A stretch of DNA of 14,563 bases from Bacteroidota bacterium (GTDB lineage Bacteria; Bacteroidota; Bacteroidia; Bacteroidales; UBA4417): NCBI GenBank assembly GCA_020048595.1, contig JAIFMH010000362.1:1-14563 (forward strand), given 5' to 3'. The notes under the pieces were generated by a model. The model worked only from the letters and a program-made list of their open reading frames with translations, did not search any database and was not told the origin of the DNA. Positions within the stretch are counted from its first letter, which is position 1. Each line of letters opens with the position of its first letter. The position numbers and the translations under genes were made by a program. This document shows, piece by piece, positions 8,217 through 14,563 of the stretch.

Positions 8217-8239
8217 TCGGTTTTCAAAACCGATTATAG
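8211..8239. repeat. Perfect 29-bp palindrome (14-bp arms)
   Basis: CTATAATCGGTTTT (8211-8224) and AAAACCGATTATAG (8226-8239) are exact reverse complements around a single C at 8225. The palindrome covers the nitroreductase stop codon and ends immediately before the TATCTTTG promoter element of the next gene. It could be a terminator hairpin (followed by a moderately T-rich TATCTTTGTTT), an operator, or both. Confidence 0.9.
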
Positions 8240-8247
8240 TATCTTTG
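8240..8247 (+). promoter_or_regulatory. Candidate -7 promoter element for the glutaminyl cyclase gene
   Basis: TATCTTTG matches TAnnTTTG exactly, directly after the palindrome and 21 bp before the ATG. The palindrome therefore fills the expected -33 to -7 interval; only a loose GTTTTC is present near -33. Confidence 0.45.
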
Positions 8248-8268
8248 TTTCACCAAACTACAATATTA

Positions 8269-9267
8269 ATGAAGAATTTCCTATTCCTTATAACAGTTGC
8301 GGCACTGGCAGTTTTTGTTTCCTGTAAACAAAAGCCTGCTCAAACAACAGATAATACTGATGCTTCCGAAACCGCCAAAACAATTAAACCTGCTGATTTT
8401 AATTCTGATTCAGCTTATTTTTTTATTAATGAACAGGTGAAATTTGGACCAAGAGTTCCTAATAGTACTGCACATTCAAAGTGTGCTGCCTGGTTGGAAT
8501 CAACTTTGAAAAAATATACACCAAATGTTGTAATACAGCCTTTTACCGCGAAAGCGTATGACGGAACTACACTGAATTGTAAAAATATCATCGCCTCATT
8601 TAATCCTAAAAGCACAATTCGGGTATTGCTTTGTGCACACTGGGATTCAAGACCATATGCTGACAACGATCCTGACTCTGCTTACCATCGGACACCGATT
8701 GACGGAGCAAACGATGGAGGCAGTGGAGTAGGTGTTTTGCTTGAGATAGCCCGTCAGCTAAAAATATCGCCTGCAGCAATTGGTATAGATATTCTGTTAC
8801 TGGATGGGGAAGATTACGGAGCCCCGCAGGACGCAGGTTTTATGGGTAGTGATGATTGGGCTCTGGGATCGCAGTATTGGTCGAGGTATCCACATGTGCC
8901 ATCATACAGTGCGCGATACGGGATCTTGTTGGATATGGTTGGCGCCGAAAACGCAGTATTCACCATGGAAGGCACGAGTATGTATTATGCCCCTGATGTT
9001 GCTCAAAAAGTCTGGAATATAGGTGCATCTATCGGATACAGCGATTATTTTTCGACTGAACGTACCAACGCTATAACGGATGATCATGTATATATCAACC
9101 AGTTGCGACAAGTTCCGACTATCGATATTATTCAACATGATCCTTCTACAACATCGGGATTTTACCAACACTGGCATACCATGAAAGATAATATGAAAGG
9201 AATAAGTAAACCAACATTGATGGCTGTTGGACAAACAGTATTGACTGTTGTGAGGAGCGAGAAATAA
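8269..9267 (+). CDS. Glutaminyl-peptide cyclotransferase lipoprotein (M28-fold)
   Basis: A 332-residue exported enzyme of the M28 fold that cyclises N-terminal Gln to pyroglutamate. I start it at the ATG at 8269, which gives a lipoprotein signal peptide ending at Cys19 (FVSC); upstream in-frame extension to 8200 would run through the palindrome and spoil the signal. The active site is complete: CAHWDSRP (122-129), DGANDGGSG (145-153, Asp149 as zinc ligand), LLDGEDYG (177-184, Glu181 catalytic and Asp182 as zinc ligand), LLDMVGAEN (220-228, Asp222) and TDDHVYI (270-276, His273 as zinc ligand). These segments match, from memory, the Porphyromonas gingivalis cyclase rather than an aminopeptidase, though an M28 peptidase is the alternative. 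CKQK after the lipobox does not look like a surface-export signal, so a periplasm-facing location is inferred. Likely substrates include exported proteins with Gln at the mature N-terminus, such as the GH5 protein at 11208. Confidence 0.88.
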   Translation: MKNFLFLITVAALAVFVSCKQKPAQTTDNTDASETAKTIKPADFNSDSAYFFINEQVKFGPRVPNSTAHSKCAAWLESTLKKYTPNVVIQPFTAKAYDGTTLNCKNIIASFNPKSTIRVLLCAHWDSRPYADNDPDSAYHRTPIDGANDGGSGVGVLLEIARQLKISPAAIGIDILLLDGEDYGAPQDAGFMGSDDWALGSQYWSRYPHVPSYSARYGILLDMVGAENAVFTMEGTSMYYAPDVAQKVWNIGASIGYSDYFSTERTNAITDDHVYINQLRQVPTIDIIQHDPSTTSGFYQHWHTMKDNMKGISKPTLMAVGQTVLTVVRSEK

Positions 9268-9297
9268 GTTTTGTCTGCTTTCGTAAATACGGTATAT

Positions 9298-9329
9298 AAC
9301 GATGGGCACCAATGTGAGTGCCCATCGTT
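9298..9329. terminator. Strong hairpin between convergent genes, probable bidirectional terminator
   Basis: AACGATGGGCAC (9298-9309) pairs perfectly with GTGCCCATCGTT (9318-9329) around an 8-nt loop. It lies 30 bp after the cyclase stop and 34 bp after the PhoH stop on the other strand. There is no real T-run on either side, so termination is inferred from stem strength and position. Confidence 0.7.
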
Positions 9330-9363
9330 GTAAATTAATGCAAGCTATTAATTGATAAGTTAC

Positions 9364-10716
9364 TTAAAGCAAATCGTTTGCAAGGTTAGCCAGTTCAGAA
9401 CGTTCGCCTTTTTCGAGCCTCACATGTGCATACATGGGATGCGATTTAACTTTGTCGATCAGATAGGAAAGCCCATTACTCTGTGAATCCAGGTAGGGTG
9501 TATCAATCTGAAAAATATCTCCAGTAAAAACAATTTTGGTATTTTCGCCTGCCCGGGTTATTATAGTTTTTACTTCATGGGGAGTAAGGTTTTGCGCTTC
9601 ATCCACAATAAAGAATACGTTGCTTATACTTCTGCCACGTATGTATGCAAGAGGCGTAACAACAAGTTTTTCATTTTGCAACGATTCCGTAACCACCTTA
9701 TGTTCCTTATCTTTTTCCCCAAACTGGCTTTGGATAAATTTAAGGTTATCGTATAACGGCTCCATGTATGGTGCAATCTTTTCTTTAACATCGCCGGGTA
9801 AAAATCCGATCTCTTTATTACTCAGCGGAACAATGGGCCGGGCGAGGTATATTTGTTTGAAATCACGCCGTTGTTCAATGGCTCCTGCAAGAGCAAGTAG
9901 TGTTTTACCTGTTCCGGCAACGCCTTGTAAAGTTACCAGTTTAATATCTGGATCCATTATTGCGTGCAGCGCAAAAACCTGTTCTGCATTTCGGGGCATA
10001 ATACGGTAAGCCGGACGTTTGTCAAGTCGCTCTATGCGCTGGGATGTAGCGTTGTAAAATGCAAGAGCTGAGTTTTTGGTGTTTTTAAGAATATAATAAT
10101 GATTGGGTATTGCATTCTGAATGCCGATATCACTGAGTTCGCAATGCCCGGTTTGATAAATTGAATCAATAACCTTGGAAGGTAATCCTTCAATCACCGT
10201 TTTGCCGGTATAAAGACCTTCGGGGTCTTTAATTTTTCCGGTAAGGAAATCCTCAGCCTGTATATTGAGGGATTTGGCTTTCAGTCGGAGATTTACATCT
10301 TTCGAAACCAGAGTTACACTGCAATCCGGATTTTCTTTTGCAATTGCTAATGCTGCATTGAGTATCCGGTGATCTGGTTTATTTTCACCAAAAATAATAC
10401 GGGCATCAATGTCGCCCTGCTCATTCATGATCACTTTAAACTTGCCTCCTTTGGATTTAGGAAGTGTAAGCCATTTAGTGAGCGTTCGCTTTTCCGAAAG
10501 GCGGTCGATAATCCTTATAAACTCACGTGCTTCGAAATTTATATTGTCGTTGCCTTTTTTAAAGTTATCCAACTCTTCGAGGACTGTAATTGGAATTGCG
10601 ACATCATTATCATCAAAACTATTGATAGCGTCGTGATTATAGAGAATCACACTGGTGTCGAGAACGAATATCTTTTTCTGTTTCTTAGCGGTTTTTGAAG
10701 CGGGTTTTACTGGCAT
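9364..10716 (-). CDS. PhoH-family protein with N-terminal PIN domain (PhoH2 type)
   Basis: A 450-residue fusion of a PIN ribonuclease-like domain (about 15-155) and a PhoH ATPase domain (about 235-450), both complete. The PIN acidic residues are visible: Asp20 in VLDTSV, Glu47/Glu48 in ITVLEELD, Asp115 in PDHRIL and Asp140 in LVSKD. The ATPase carries Walker A GVAGTGKT (265-272) and Walker B VFFIVDEAQN (367-376), followed by VFTGD (396-400). Characterised PhoH2 proteins are ATP-dependent RNA helicases with ribonuclease activity, so a role in RNA turnover or stress is the best inference. No upstream antitoxin gene is present, unlike the mycobacterial PhoAT-PhoH2 arrangement. The gene is divergent from the GH5 gene across a 491-bp region, and a strong hairpin lies beyond its stop. 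Confidence 0.95.
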   Translation of the reverse strand: MPVKPASKTAKKQKKIFVLDTSVILYNHDAINSFDDNDVAIPITVLEELDNFKKGNDNINFEAREFIRIIDRLSEKRTLTKWLTLPKSKGGKFKVIMNEQGDIDARIIFGENKPDHRILNAALAIAKENPDCSVTLVSKDVNLRLKAKSLNIQAEDFLTGKIKDPEGLYTGKTVIEGLPSKVIDSIYQTGHCELSDIGIQNAIPNHYYILKNTKNSALAFYNATSQRIERLDKRPAYRIMPRNAEQVFALHAIMDPDIKLVTLQGVAGTGKTLLALAGAIEQRRDFKQIYLARPIVPLSNKEIGFLPGDVKEKIAPYMEPLYDNLKFIQSQFGEKDKEHKVVTESLQNEKLVVTPLAYIRGRSISNVFFIVDEAQNLTPHEVKTIITRAGENTKIVFTGDIFQIDTPYLDSQSNGLSYLIDKVKSHPMYAHVRLEKGERSELANLANDLL

Positions 10717-11095
10717 ACGAATTTAGTTTAGAAGGTTGGACCAGTTAATAAAGTACAGTACTGTCCTTTTGATGTTTGCAATAGAATGTTTGCCAGGGAC
10801 AGCAGATCTTTTAAGCAGGAATTAGCAACAGTATTTGAAATTTGCCGGTTGAAATCAGAGTTTCTTTTTCCAATATTTCAAATTTTCTGATAATAAATCG
10901 CCCTATGTTGCTTACAAAATAACGCAGAGAAAGTATGCTTTTAACATTAATGGCTCGAAGATTATCAAAAAGTTATAAACATCTATATGGTAAATACTGA
11001 ATTGTAAATACGGACAATATGTGGCGGAAGTGATATGTTTCGTTGTCGTAATTACCATTAATGCTTACAAACAATTGTTTTTGCGTTTATACGAA

Positions 11096-11129
11096 TTTGT
11101 TTCAAAAGCGTTTACAATAGTTATATTTG
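11096..11129 (+). promoter_or_regulatory. Candidate promoter of the GH5 gene
   Basis: TTTG (11096-11099) and TATATTTG (11122-11129) match the Bacteroidota -33 and -7 elements, 22 bp apart, slightly wider than usual. Predicted transcription would leave a leader of roughly 70 nt that contains the hairpin at 11147-11168. Confidence 0.55.
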
Positions 11130-11146
11130 CGGACACGAAATCTATA

Positions 11147-11168
11147 ATGATAAGCTTGGTTTTATCAT
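11147..11168 (+). promoter_or_regulatory. Hairpin in the 5' leader of the GH5 gene
   Basis: ATGATAAG pairs with TTTATCAT (seven Watson-Crick pairs plus one G-T) around the loop CTTGGT, about 40 bp before the ATG. A role in mRNA stability or translation is only inferred. Confidence 0.4.
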
Positions 11169-11207
11169 AATAATTGCCTTTAGGTGTAAAAAAATAATAC
11201 TGGTACA

Positions 11208-12848
11208 ATGAAAACATTCATCACTTTATTTTTAATCTCAGGCTTTGGCTATTTTTCATTTGCTCAGCAAAAGCAGGAAAAGCACATACAGTTTTTGCAT
11301 ACTTCCGGCCAGGATATTGTTAATGAATCCGGCGAGAAAGTTTATTTAAAAGGAGTCGGCCTTGGTAACTGGCTTTTGCCTGAGGGATATATGTGGAAAT
11401 TCGGCGAAGGAGGTGATCGTCCGCGTAAAATTGAAAAAGTGGTGGCCGACCTGATCGGGGGTGAAAAAGCAGAATCCTTCTGGAAGACATTCAGGAAAAA
11501 CTATATCACCGAAGCAGATATCAAACGCATTGCTGAATTGGGATTTAATTCAGTAAGACCTGCACTAAACTCAAGATTGTTTTTAACTGAAGACGAAAAT
11601 CCTGTATTTGTGGAAGAAGGTTTTCAATTGATTGATTCACTTGTTTCCTGGTGTTCGAAACATAAGTTGTATGTAATAATTGATATGCACGGAGCTCCGG
11701 GTGGGCAAACCGGAGCTAATATTGACGATAGCCCCAATGATATCCCTGGACTTTTTATTGAGGAAAAATATCAGGATCAGCTCGTAGAGCTTTGGATGAA
11801 AATTGCAGAGAGATACAAAGATGAACCTGCTGTTGCCGCATACGACTTGTTAAATGAGCCACTTCCTGCTCGAACCGGAGCAGCTGCTAAATACAAGCAT
11901 TTGCTTGTGCCGCTTTATAAGCGGATAATGGCCGAGATTCGCAAAGTGGACCAAAAGCACATGATTACGCTGGAGGGTTTTGACTGGTCGAACGATTGGT
12001 CTCTTTTTGATAAACCATTTGATACGAATGTATTTTATCAGTTTCACTATTATTGCTGGGACAGACCTGACAATTTGAATACTATTGATGGATTTATTAA
12101 AAAGCGGAATGAGCTAAATACACCAATCTGGGTAGGTGAAACCGGCGAAAAAGGGAATACTATCTATTGGAGTACAACCCAATATTTTGAAGCTAATAAC
12201 ATTGGATTCTCTTTCTGGCCCTGGAAAAAGATGGATACACGAAATACGCCCTATTCAATAAAAAAACCTGAAAACTGGGATCTGATATCAGAGTACACAA
12301 ATGGGGGTGCAAAGCCAGACTCTAAAATTGCCGAAAAAGCATTTGCTGAATTGCTCGAAAATTGCAAATTATCAAATTGTGATTATTTTGAAGATGTATG
12401 CAACTCAATATTAACAAGAATTCCTGGTAAAGTAGAGGCTGAAAATTTTGGTCACAAAGGATATAATCAATCGTATTTTGTTTTGGATACCCTTACGAAA
12501 TCAAACTATTACAGAAAAAATGAACCGGTACTAATAATGCTGGATAGTGAGGATGAAAAGCAATACGGATCAGAGCAATCCATTGAACTTAAAAAATCGG
12601 AGTGGGTAGCTTATACATTTCAGAGTCTGGATAATGAAAAACATCAACTGACAATCAGGATTTCTCCTGTTGTAGAGCAAGCAAAAATTCAAATTCTGAT
12701 AAATGATAAAAAGGTGAGCCTCGGAATAACAAACAAGGGCTTTAATGAAATAATTGCAGGTGAATATGATATGAGAAATGGCGAAAACAAGATTAAAATA
12801 GTAGTAAAGTCGGGTGTTGTCAGATTAGATTGGTTTCGGTTTAATTAA
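11208..12848 (+). CDS. Secreted GH5 glycoside hydrolase with CBM6-like C-terminal domain
   Basis: A 546-residue exported enzyme. The signal peptide (1-19) ends SFA, so the mature protein should begin Gln-Gln, a substrate-like end for the cyclase encoded at 8269. The catalytic domain (about 30-390) shows GH5 landmarks: LKGVGLGNWL (47-56), Arg117, HGAPGGQTG (161-169), acid/base Glu217 in DLLNEP, the His280-Tyr281 pair in QFHYY and nucleophile Glu311 in WVGETGE. The NWL and GGQTG segments recall exo-beta-glucanase-like GH5 members, but the substrate (beta-1,3-, 1,4- or 1,6-glucan, or another) is not settled. Residues about 405-546 form a carbohydrate-binding module of CBM6 type, beginning GKVEAENF and ending VRLDWFRFN. 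No T9SS sorting domain is present, so the protein is probably periplasmic. No SusC/SusD genes are nearby. Confidence 0.9.
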   Translation: MKTFITLFLISGFGYFSFAQQKQEKHIQFLHTSGQDIVNESGEKVYLKGVGLGNWLLPEGYMWKFGEGGDRPRKIEKVVADLIGGEKAESFWKTFRKNYITEADIKRIAELGFNSVRPALNSRLFLTEDENPVFVEEGFQLIDSLVSWCSKHKLYVIIDMHGAPGGQTGANIDDSPNDIPGLFIEEKYQDQLVELWMKIAERYKDEPAVAAYDLLNEPLPARTGAAAKYKHLLVPLYKRIMAEIRKVDQKHMITLEGFDWSNDWSLFDKPFDTNVFYQFHYYCWDRPDNLNTIDGFIKKRNELNTPIWVGETGEKGNTIYWSTTQYFEANNIGFSFWPWKKMDTRNTPYSIKKPENWDLISEYTNGGAKPDSKIAEKAFAELLENCKLSNCDYFEDVCNSILTRIPGKVEAENFGHKGYNQSYFVLDTLTKSNYYRKNEPVLIMLDSEDEKQYGSEQSIELKKSEWVAYTFQSLDNEKHQLTIRISPVVEQAKIQILINDKKVSLGITNKGFNEIIAGEYDMRNGENKIKIVVKSGVVRLDWFRFN

Positions 12849-12878
12849 GAATAACTTGTATTCGTTTTAATTAGGACC

Positions 12879-12908
12879 AGTTTTAATCCTAAAACTCTGA
12901 TTTTTATA
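12879..12908 (+). terminator. Candidate terminator of the GH5 gene
   Basis: AGTTTTA (12879-12885) pairs perfectly with TAAAACT (12890-12896) around a 4-nt loop and is followed by CTGATTTTTAT. It is about 30 bp past the stop. The stem is low in GC, so strength is doubtful. Confidence 0.45.
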
Positions 12909-12995
12909 CGAATTAAACCCAACCTGAAAACATTTATGTGATTCGTTCGTTTAAATTTTAATTCTAAAAATTAAACAAAAGTTGATTCTGGAAAA

Positions 12996-13781
12996 ATGAA
13001 TTTGAAAACATACACATTAATAACCGGGGCCTCAGGAGGGATAGGTTTTGACCTTGCTCAAATTGCTGCTGCTGATGGCAGAAATCTGATCCTGGTTGCA
13101 CGGTCAGCTGAGAAACTTGAAAAGTTGGCTGGAGAAATCCGGAAAACTACCAAGTCGGAAGTTATTACTATACCTGTTGACCTCTCAAACGAAGCAGGTG
13201 TAAACAGACTTATTTCAGAGATATCAACCAGTGATTTGCACATAGATGGCCTGATCAACAATGCCGGATTTGGCGATTTCGGCGATTTTGCGAAAGCGGA
13301 TGTTTCAAAAAATCTGGAGATGATCCAATTGAATATCAGTGCACTAACACATCTTACTCACTTTGCATTGCAGGATATGCTTAAGGTTGGCAGTGGACGT
13401 ATTATGAATGTTGCCTCAACTGCTGCTTTTATGCCTGGGCCGGGAATGGCAGTGTACTATGCCAGCAAAGCTTATGTTTTATCTTTCTCCGAAGCACTTT
13501 CACGCGAACTAAAAGGAAGCGGAATTACTGTAACTACCCTGTGTCCCGGCCCTACTGATACAGATTTTGCTACAGCAGCCGGACTTGGCAAATCGCTGAT
13601 GCACCGCATGCTGCCACCAGCAGTATCTCTGGAGGTTGCCAAAGCAGGTTACAAGGCCATGATAAAAGGAAATGCACTTGAAATACCGGGATTTATGAAC
13701 AAACTTACTTCAATTACTCCGCGTTTTACTCCACGGAGTGTTTTAAAGAATATGATTTACGGAATACATAAAAATCACTGA
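12996..13781 (+). CDS. Short-chain dehydrogenase/reductase, paralogue of the SDR at 146-931
   Basis: A 261-residue classical SDR, predicted cytosolic. It has the glycine motif TGASGGIG (10-17), NNAG (88-91), Asn113, and the catalytic Ser141, Tyr154 and Lys158. The second beta strand ends LILVAR, and Arg36 sits where a basic residue usually favours NADP(H), unlike Asp33 in the first SDR; this is inference. The stretch around the active site (GRIMNVAS, AAFMPGP, MAVYYASKAY) is nearly identical to the first SDR, and both are 261 residues long. The substrate is unknown; DltE/YqjQ-like oxidoreductases are the nearest family I recognise. It starts 147 bp after the GH5 stop, with a weak terminator between, so it is probably transcribed separately. 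Its 3' end faces the lipocalin gene across only 25 bp with no obvious hairpin. Confidence 0.93.
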   Translation: MNLKTYTLITGASGGIGFDLAQIAAADGRNLILVARSAEKLEKLAGEIRKTTKSEVITIPVDLSNEAGVNRLISEISTSDLHIDGLINNAGFGDFGDFAKADVSKNLEMIQLNISALTHLTHFALQDMLKVGSGRIMNVASTAAFMPGPGMAVYYASKAYVLSFSEALSRELKGSGITVTTLCPGPTDTDFATAAGLGKSLMHRMLPPAVSLEVAKAGYKAMIKGNALEIPGFMNKLTSITPRFTPRSVLKNMIYGIHKNH

Positions 13782-13806
13782 TTTGTCTTGATCATAGCCT
13801 CACCTT

Positions 13807-14331
13807 TTATTCGTGGATCATTATCTTCAATTTACTTAAATCGAAACCGTTTTTTACCAGCCTGTCGGTTATATACTGCCAGGTTTCCTCTTGTAATTTG
13901 GGCGTGCGGCTGAGTATCCACAAGTATTTCCGGCTGGGGCCTGAAACAACAGCCCATGAATAGTCCTCTGCTTTATCAATTACCCAATAATCAGCTTTAA
14001 AAGGCCAGAAGAACTGAACTTTTAATTTTACATTATTGGTTTTCTCTACGGGAAATGCCTTACCGGTAATGGATTTCACTTTGCCATTAACACTTCCTTT
14101 GCGGCACGAATTAAATACTTTCACATAACCTTTATCGGTAAGAGTATAATCGGCAGTTACGCAATAACAATCCTTTTGAAATTTCATTGGATAAGAAGCT
14201 ATCTCATACCATTTTCCAACGTATTTTTTTAAGTCGATGGCATCAGTAACGGTTGGAGGATTTTGGCTCATAGTACAGGAATAAATAAACAATTGAAAGG
14301 TGATAAGAATCAGCGGAATATAGTGTTTCAT
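13807..14331 (-). CDS. blc: Lipocalin lipoprotein, Blc-like
   Basis: A 174-residue lipoprotein of the bacterial lipocalin family. The N-terminal hydrophobic signal ends in a lipobox with Cys19 (IYSC), so it is expected to be lipid-anchored, most likely in the outer membrane. The lipocalin signature is VGKWYEIASYP (38-48, Gly39-x-Trp41), and the late motif GPSRKYLWILSRTP (131-144) matches E. coli Blc almost exactly, as does the ending GFDLSKLK. Blc binds lysophospholipids and fatty acids, and a role in membrane lipid handling under stress is the usual proposal. Cys55, Cys57 and Cys76 in the barrel could form a disulfide. The gene is convergent with the SDR at 12996. A TATATTTG element lies 56 bp upstream. 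Confidence 0.93.
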   Translation of the reverse strand: MKHYIPLILITFQLFIYSCTMSQNPPTVTDAIDLKKYVGKWYEIASYPMKFQKDCYCVTADYTLTDKGYVKVFNSCRKGSVNGKVKSITGKAFPVEKTNNVKLKVQFFWPFKADYWVIDKAEDYSWAVVSGPSRKYLWILSRTPKLQEETWQYITDRLVKNGFDLSKLKIMIHE

Positions 14332-14387
14332 GAAAACTGTTTTAAGTAGTAAAGTTAACTTAAAAATCAGTATTACCTTTTTATTAT

Positions 14388-14395
14388 CAAATATA
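14388..14395 (-). promoter_or_regulatory. Candidate -7 promoter element for the lipocalin gene
   Basis: On the minus strand this reads TATATTTG, an exact TAnnTTTG match, 56 bp before the ATG. No clear -33 element is seen. A 10-bp palindrome AAGTTAACTT (14352-14361) lies in the presumed leader. Confidence 0.4.
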
Positions 14396-14545
14396 GCTGA
14401 TCTGGCAACTTCTCATTCATTTTTCTGATCGTAAAATATAGAATATCAGTATTATGCATCATAATTCATAGAAAATGAATTTTCAACTATTCCAAATTAT
14501 CTTATGTTCTTTGATTACTCAATTTCTCAAAACCAAATTAAAGAA

Positions 14546-14553
14546 TACTTTTG
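14546..14553 (+). promoter_or_regulatory. Candidate -7 promoter element at the right edge
   Basis: TACTTTTG matches TAnnTTTG exactly and points out of the window, so it may serve a plus-strand gene beginning just beyond position 14563. No -33 partner is clear. Confidence 0.3.
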
Positions 14554-14563
14554 TAGGTATAAA

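Larger units (their letters stand above)
10717..11207. other. 491-bp divergent intergenic region
   Basis: The GH5 side holds a promoter (11096-11129) and a leader hairpin (11147-11168). The PhoH side holds only a short palindrome ACAGTACTGT (10755-10764). Two sequence pairs recur: TGCTTACAAA at 10909-10918 and 11062-11071, and the palindromic CATTAATG at 10945-10952 and 11056-11063. No gene or recognised riboswitch is visible. Confidence 0.55.

Noticed and set aside
8200..8268. Upstream in-frame start for the cyclase gene
   Set aside because: It would run through the palindrome and promoter element and bury the lipoprotein signal.
8902..9312. 136-codon minus-strand reading frame opposite the cyclase gene
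   Set aside because: It lies opposite a well-supported gene with complete catalytic motifs, and its translation shows no domain.
9536..10009. 157-codon plus-strand reading frame opposite phoH
   Set aside because: It mirrors the conserved ATPase domain of PhoH; the translation looks like an antisense shadow.
10715..12912. Recurring ATACGAATT near 10715, 11089 and 12906
   Set aside because: A short A/T-rich word with no consistent spacing or orientation relative to genes.
14463..14481. AATTCAT/ATGAATT hairpin, similar in look to the one at 5811-5829
   Set aside because: Both are A/T-only style stems in A/T-rich DNA and share no clear context.
1..14563. CRISPR array, tRNA, rRNA, insertion sequence, attachment site or defence cassette
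   Set aside because: No regularly spaced repeats, no cloverleaf or rRNA-like sequence, and no transposase or integrase motifs on either strand.

Overview
The window looks like ordinary chromosomal DNA from a member of the Bacteroidota. The DNA is AT-rich. One secreted protein ends in a type IX secretion (T9SS) C-terminal sorting domain. A glutaminyl cyclase resembling the Porphyromonas type is present, and several genes have the Bacteroidota promoter element TAnnTTTG upstream. I cannot place it below phylum from sequence alone, although the combination of a gingipain-like protein and a glycan-active enzyme would suit a Bacteroidales-like or related environmental lineage.

Layout: positions 146-1798 hold a short-chain dehydrogenase (SDR) and a zinc-ribbon SAM methyltransferase in tandem. 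Positions 1912-4257 encode a secreted C25 (gingipain-family) cysteine peptidase with a T9SS sorting domain. On the minus strand, 7278-4611 carries a two-step putrescine route: a short PLP fold-III arginine decarboxylase and an agmatinase, the latter followed by a clear intrinsic terminator. Divergent from these on the plus strand are a nitroreductase (7602-8216) and a glutaminyl-peptide cyclotransferase lipoprotein (8269-9267), separated by a perfect 29-bp palindrome. A strong hairpin at 9298-9329 separates the latter from a convergent PIN-PhoH gene (10716-9364, minus). Divergent from PhoH is a secreted GH5 glycosidase with a CBM6-like C-terminus (11208-12848), then a second SDR paralogue (12996-13781), which faces a lipocalin lipoprotein gene (14331-13807, minus).

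How the genes fit together: the decarboxylase and agmatinase form one pathway, arginine to agmatine to putrescine. The cyclase probably acts on exported proteins whose mature N-terminus is Gln, and the GH5 protein here is predicted to begin with Gln after signal peptide cleavage. The other genes appear to be independent housekeeping or envelope functions. There are four gene-free stretches above 300 bp (4258-4610, 5475-5886, 7279-7601, 10717-11207). They hold promoters, terminators or hairpins but no supportable gene. I saw no tRNA, rRNA, CRISPR array, insertion sequence or defence cassette. No wholly new system is evident; the items most worth checking are the palindrome between the nitroreductase and cyclase genes, the short arginine decarboxylase, and the C25 active-site arrangement.
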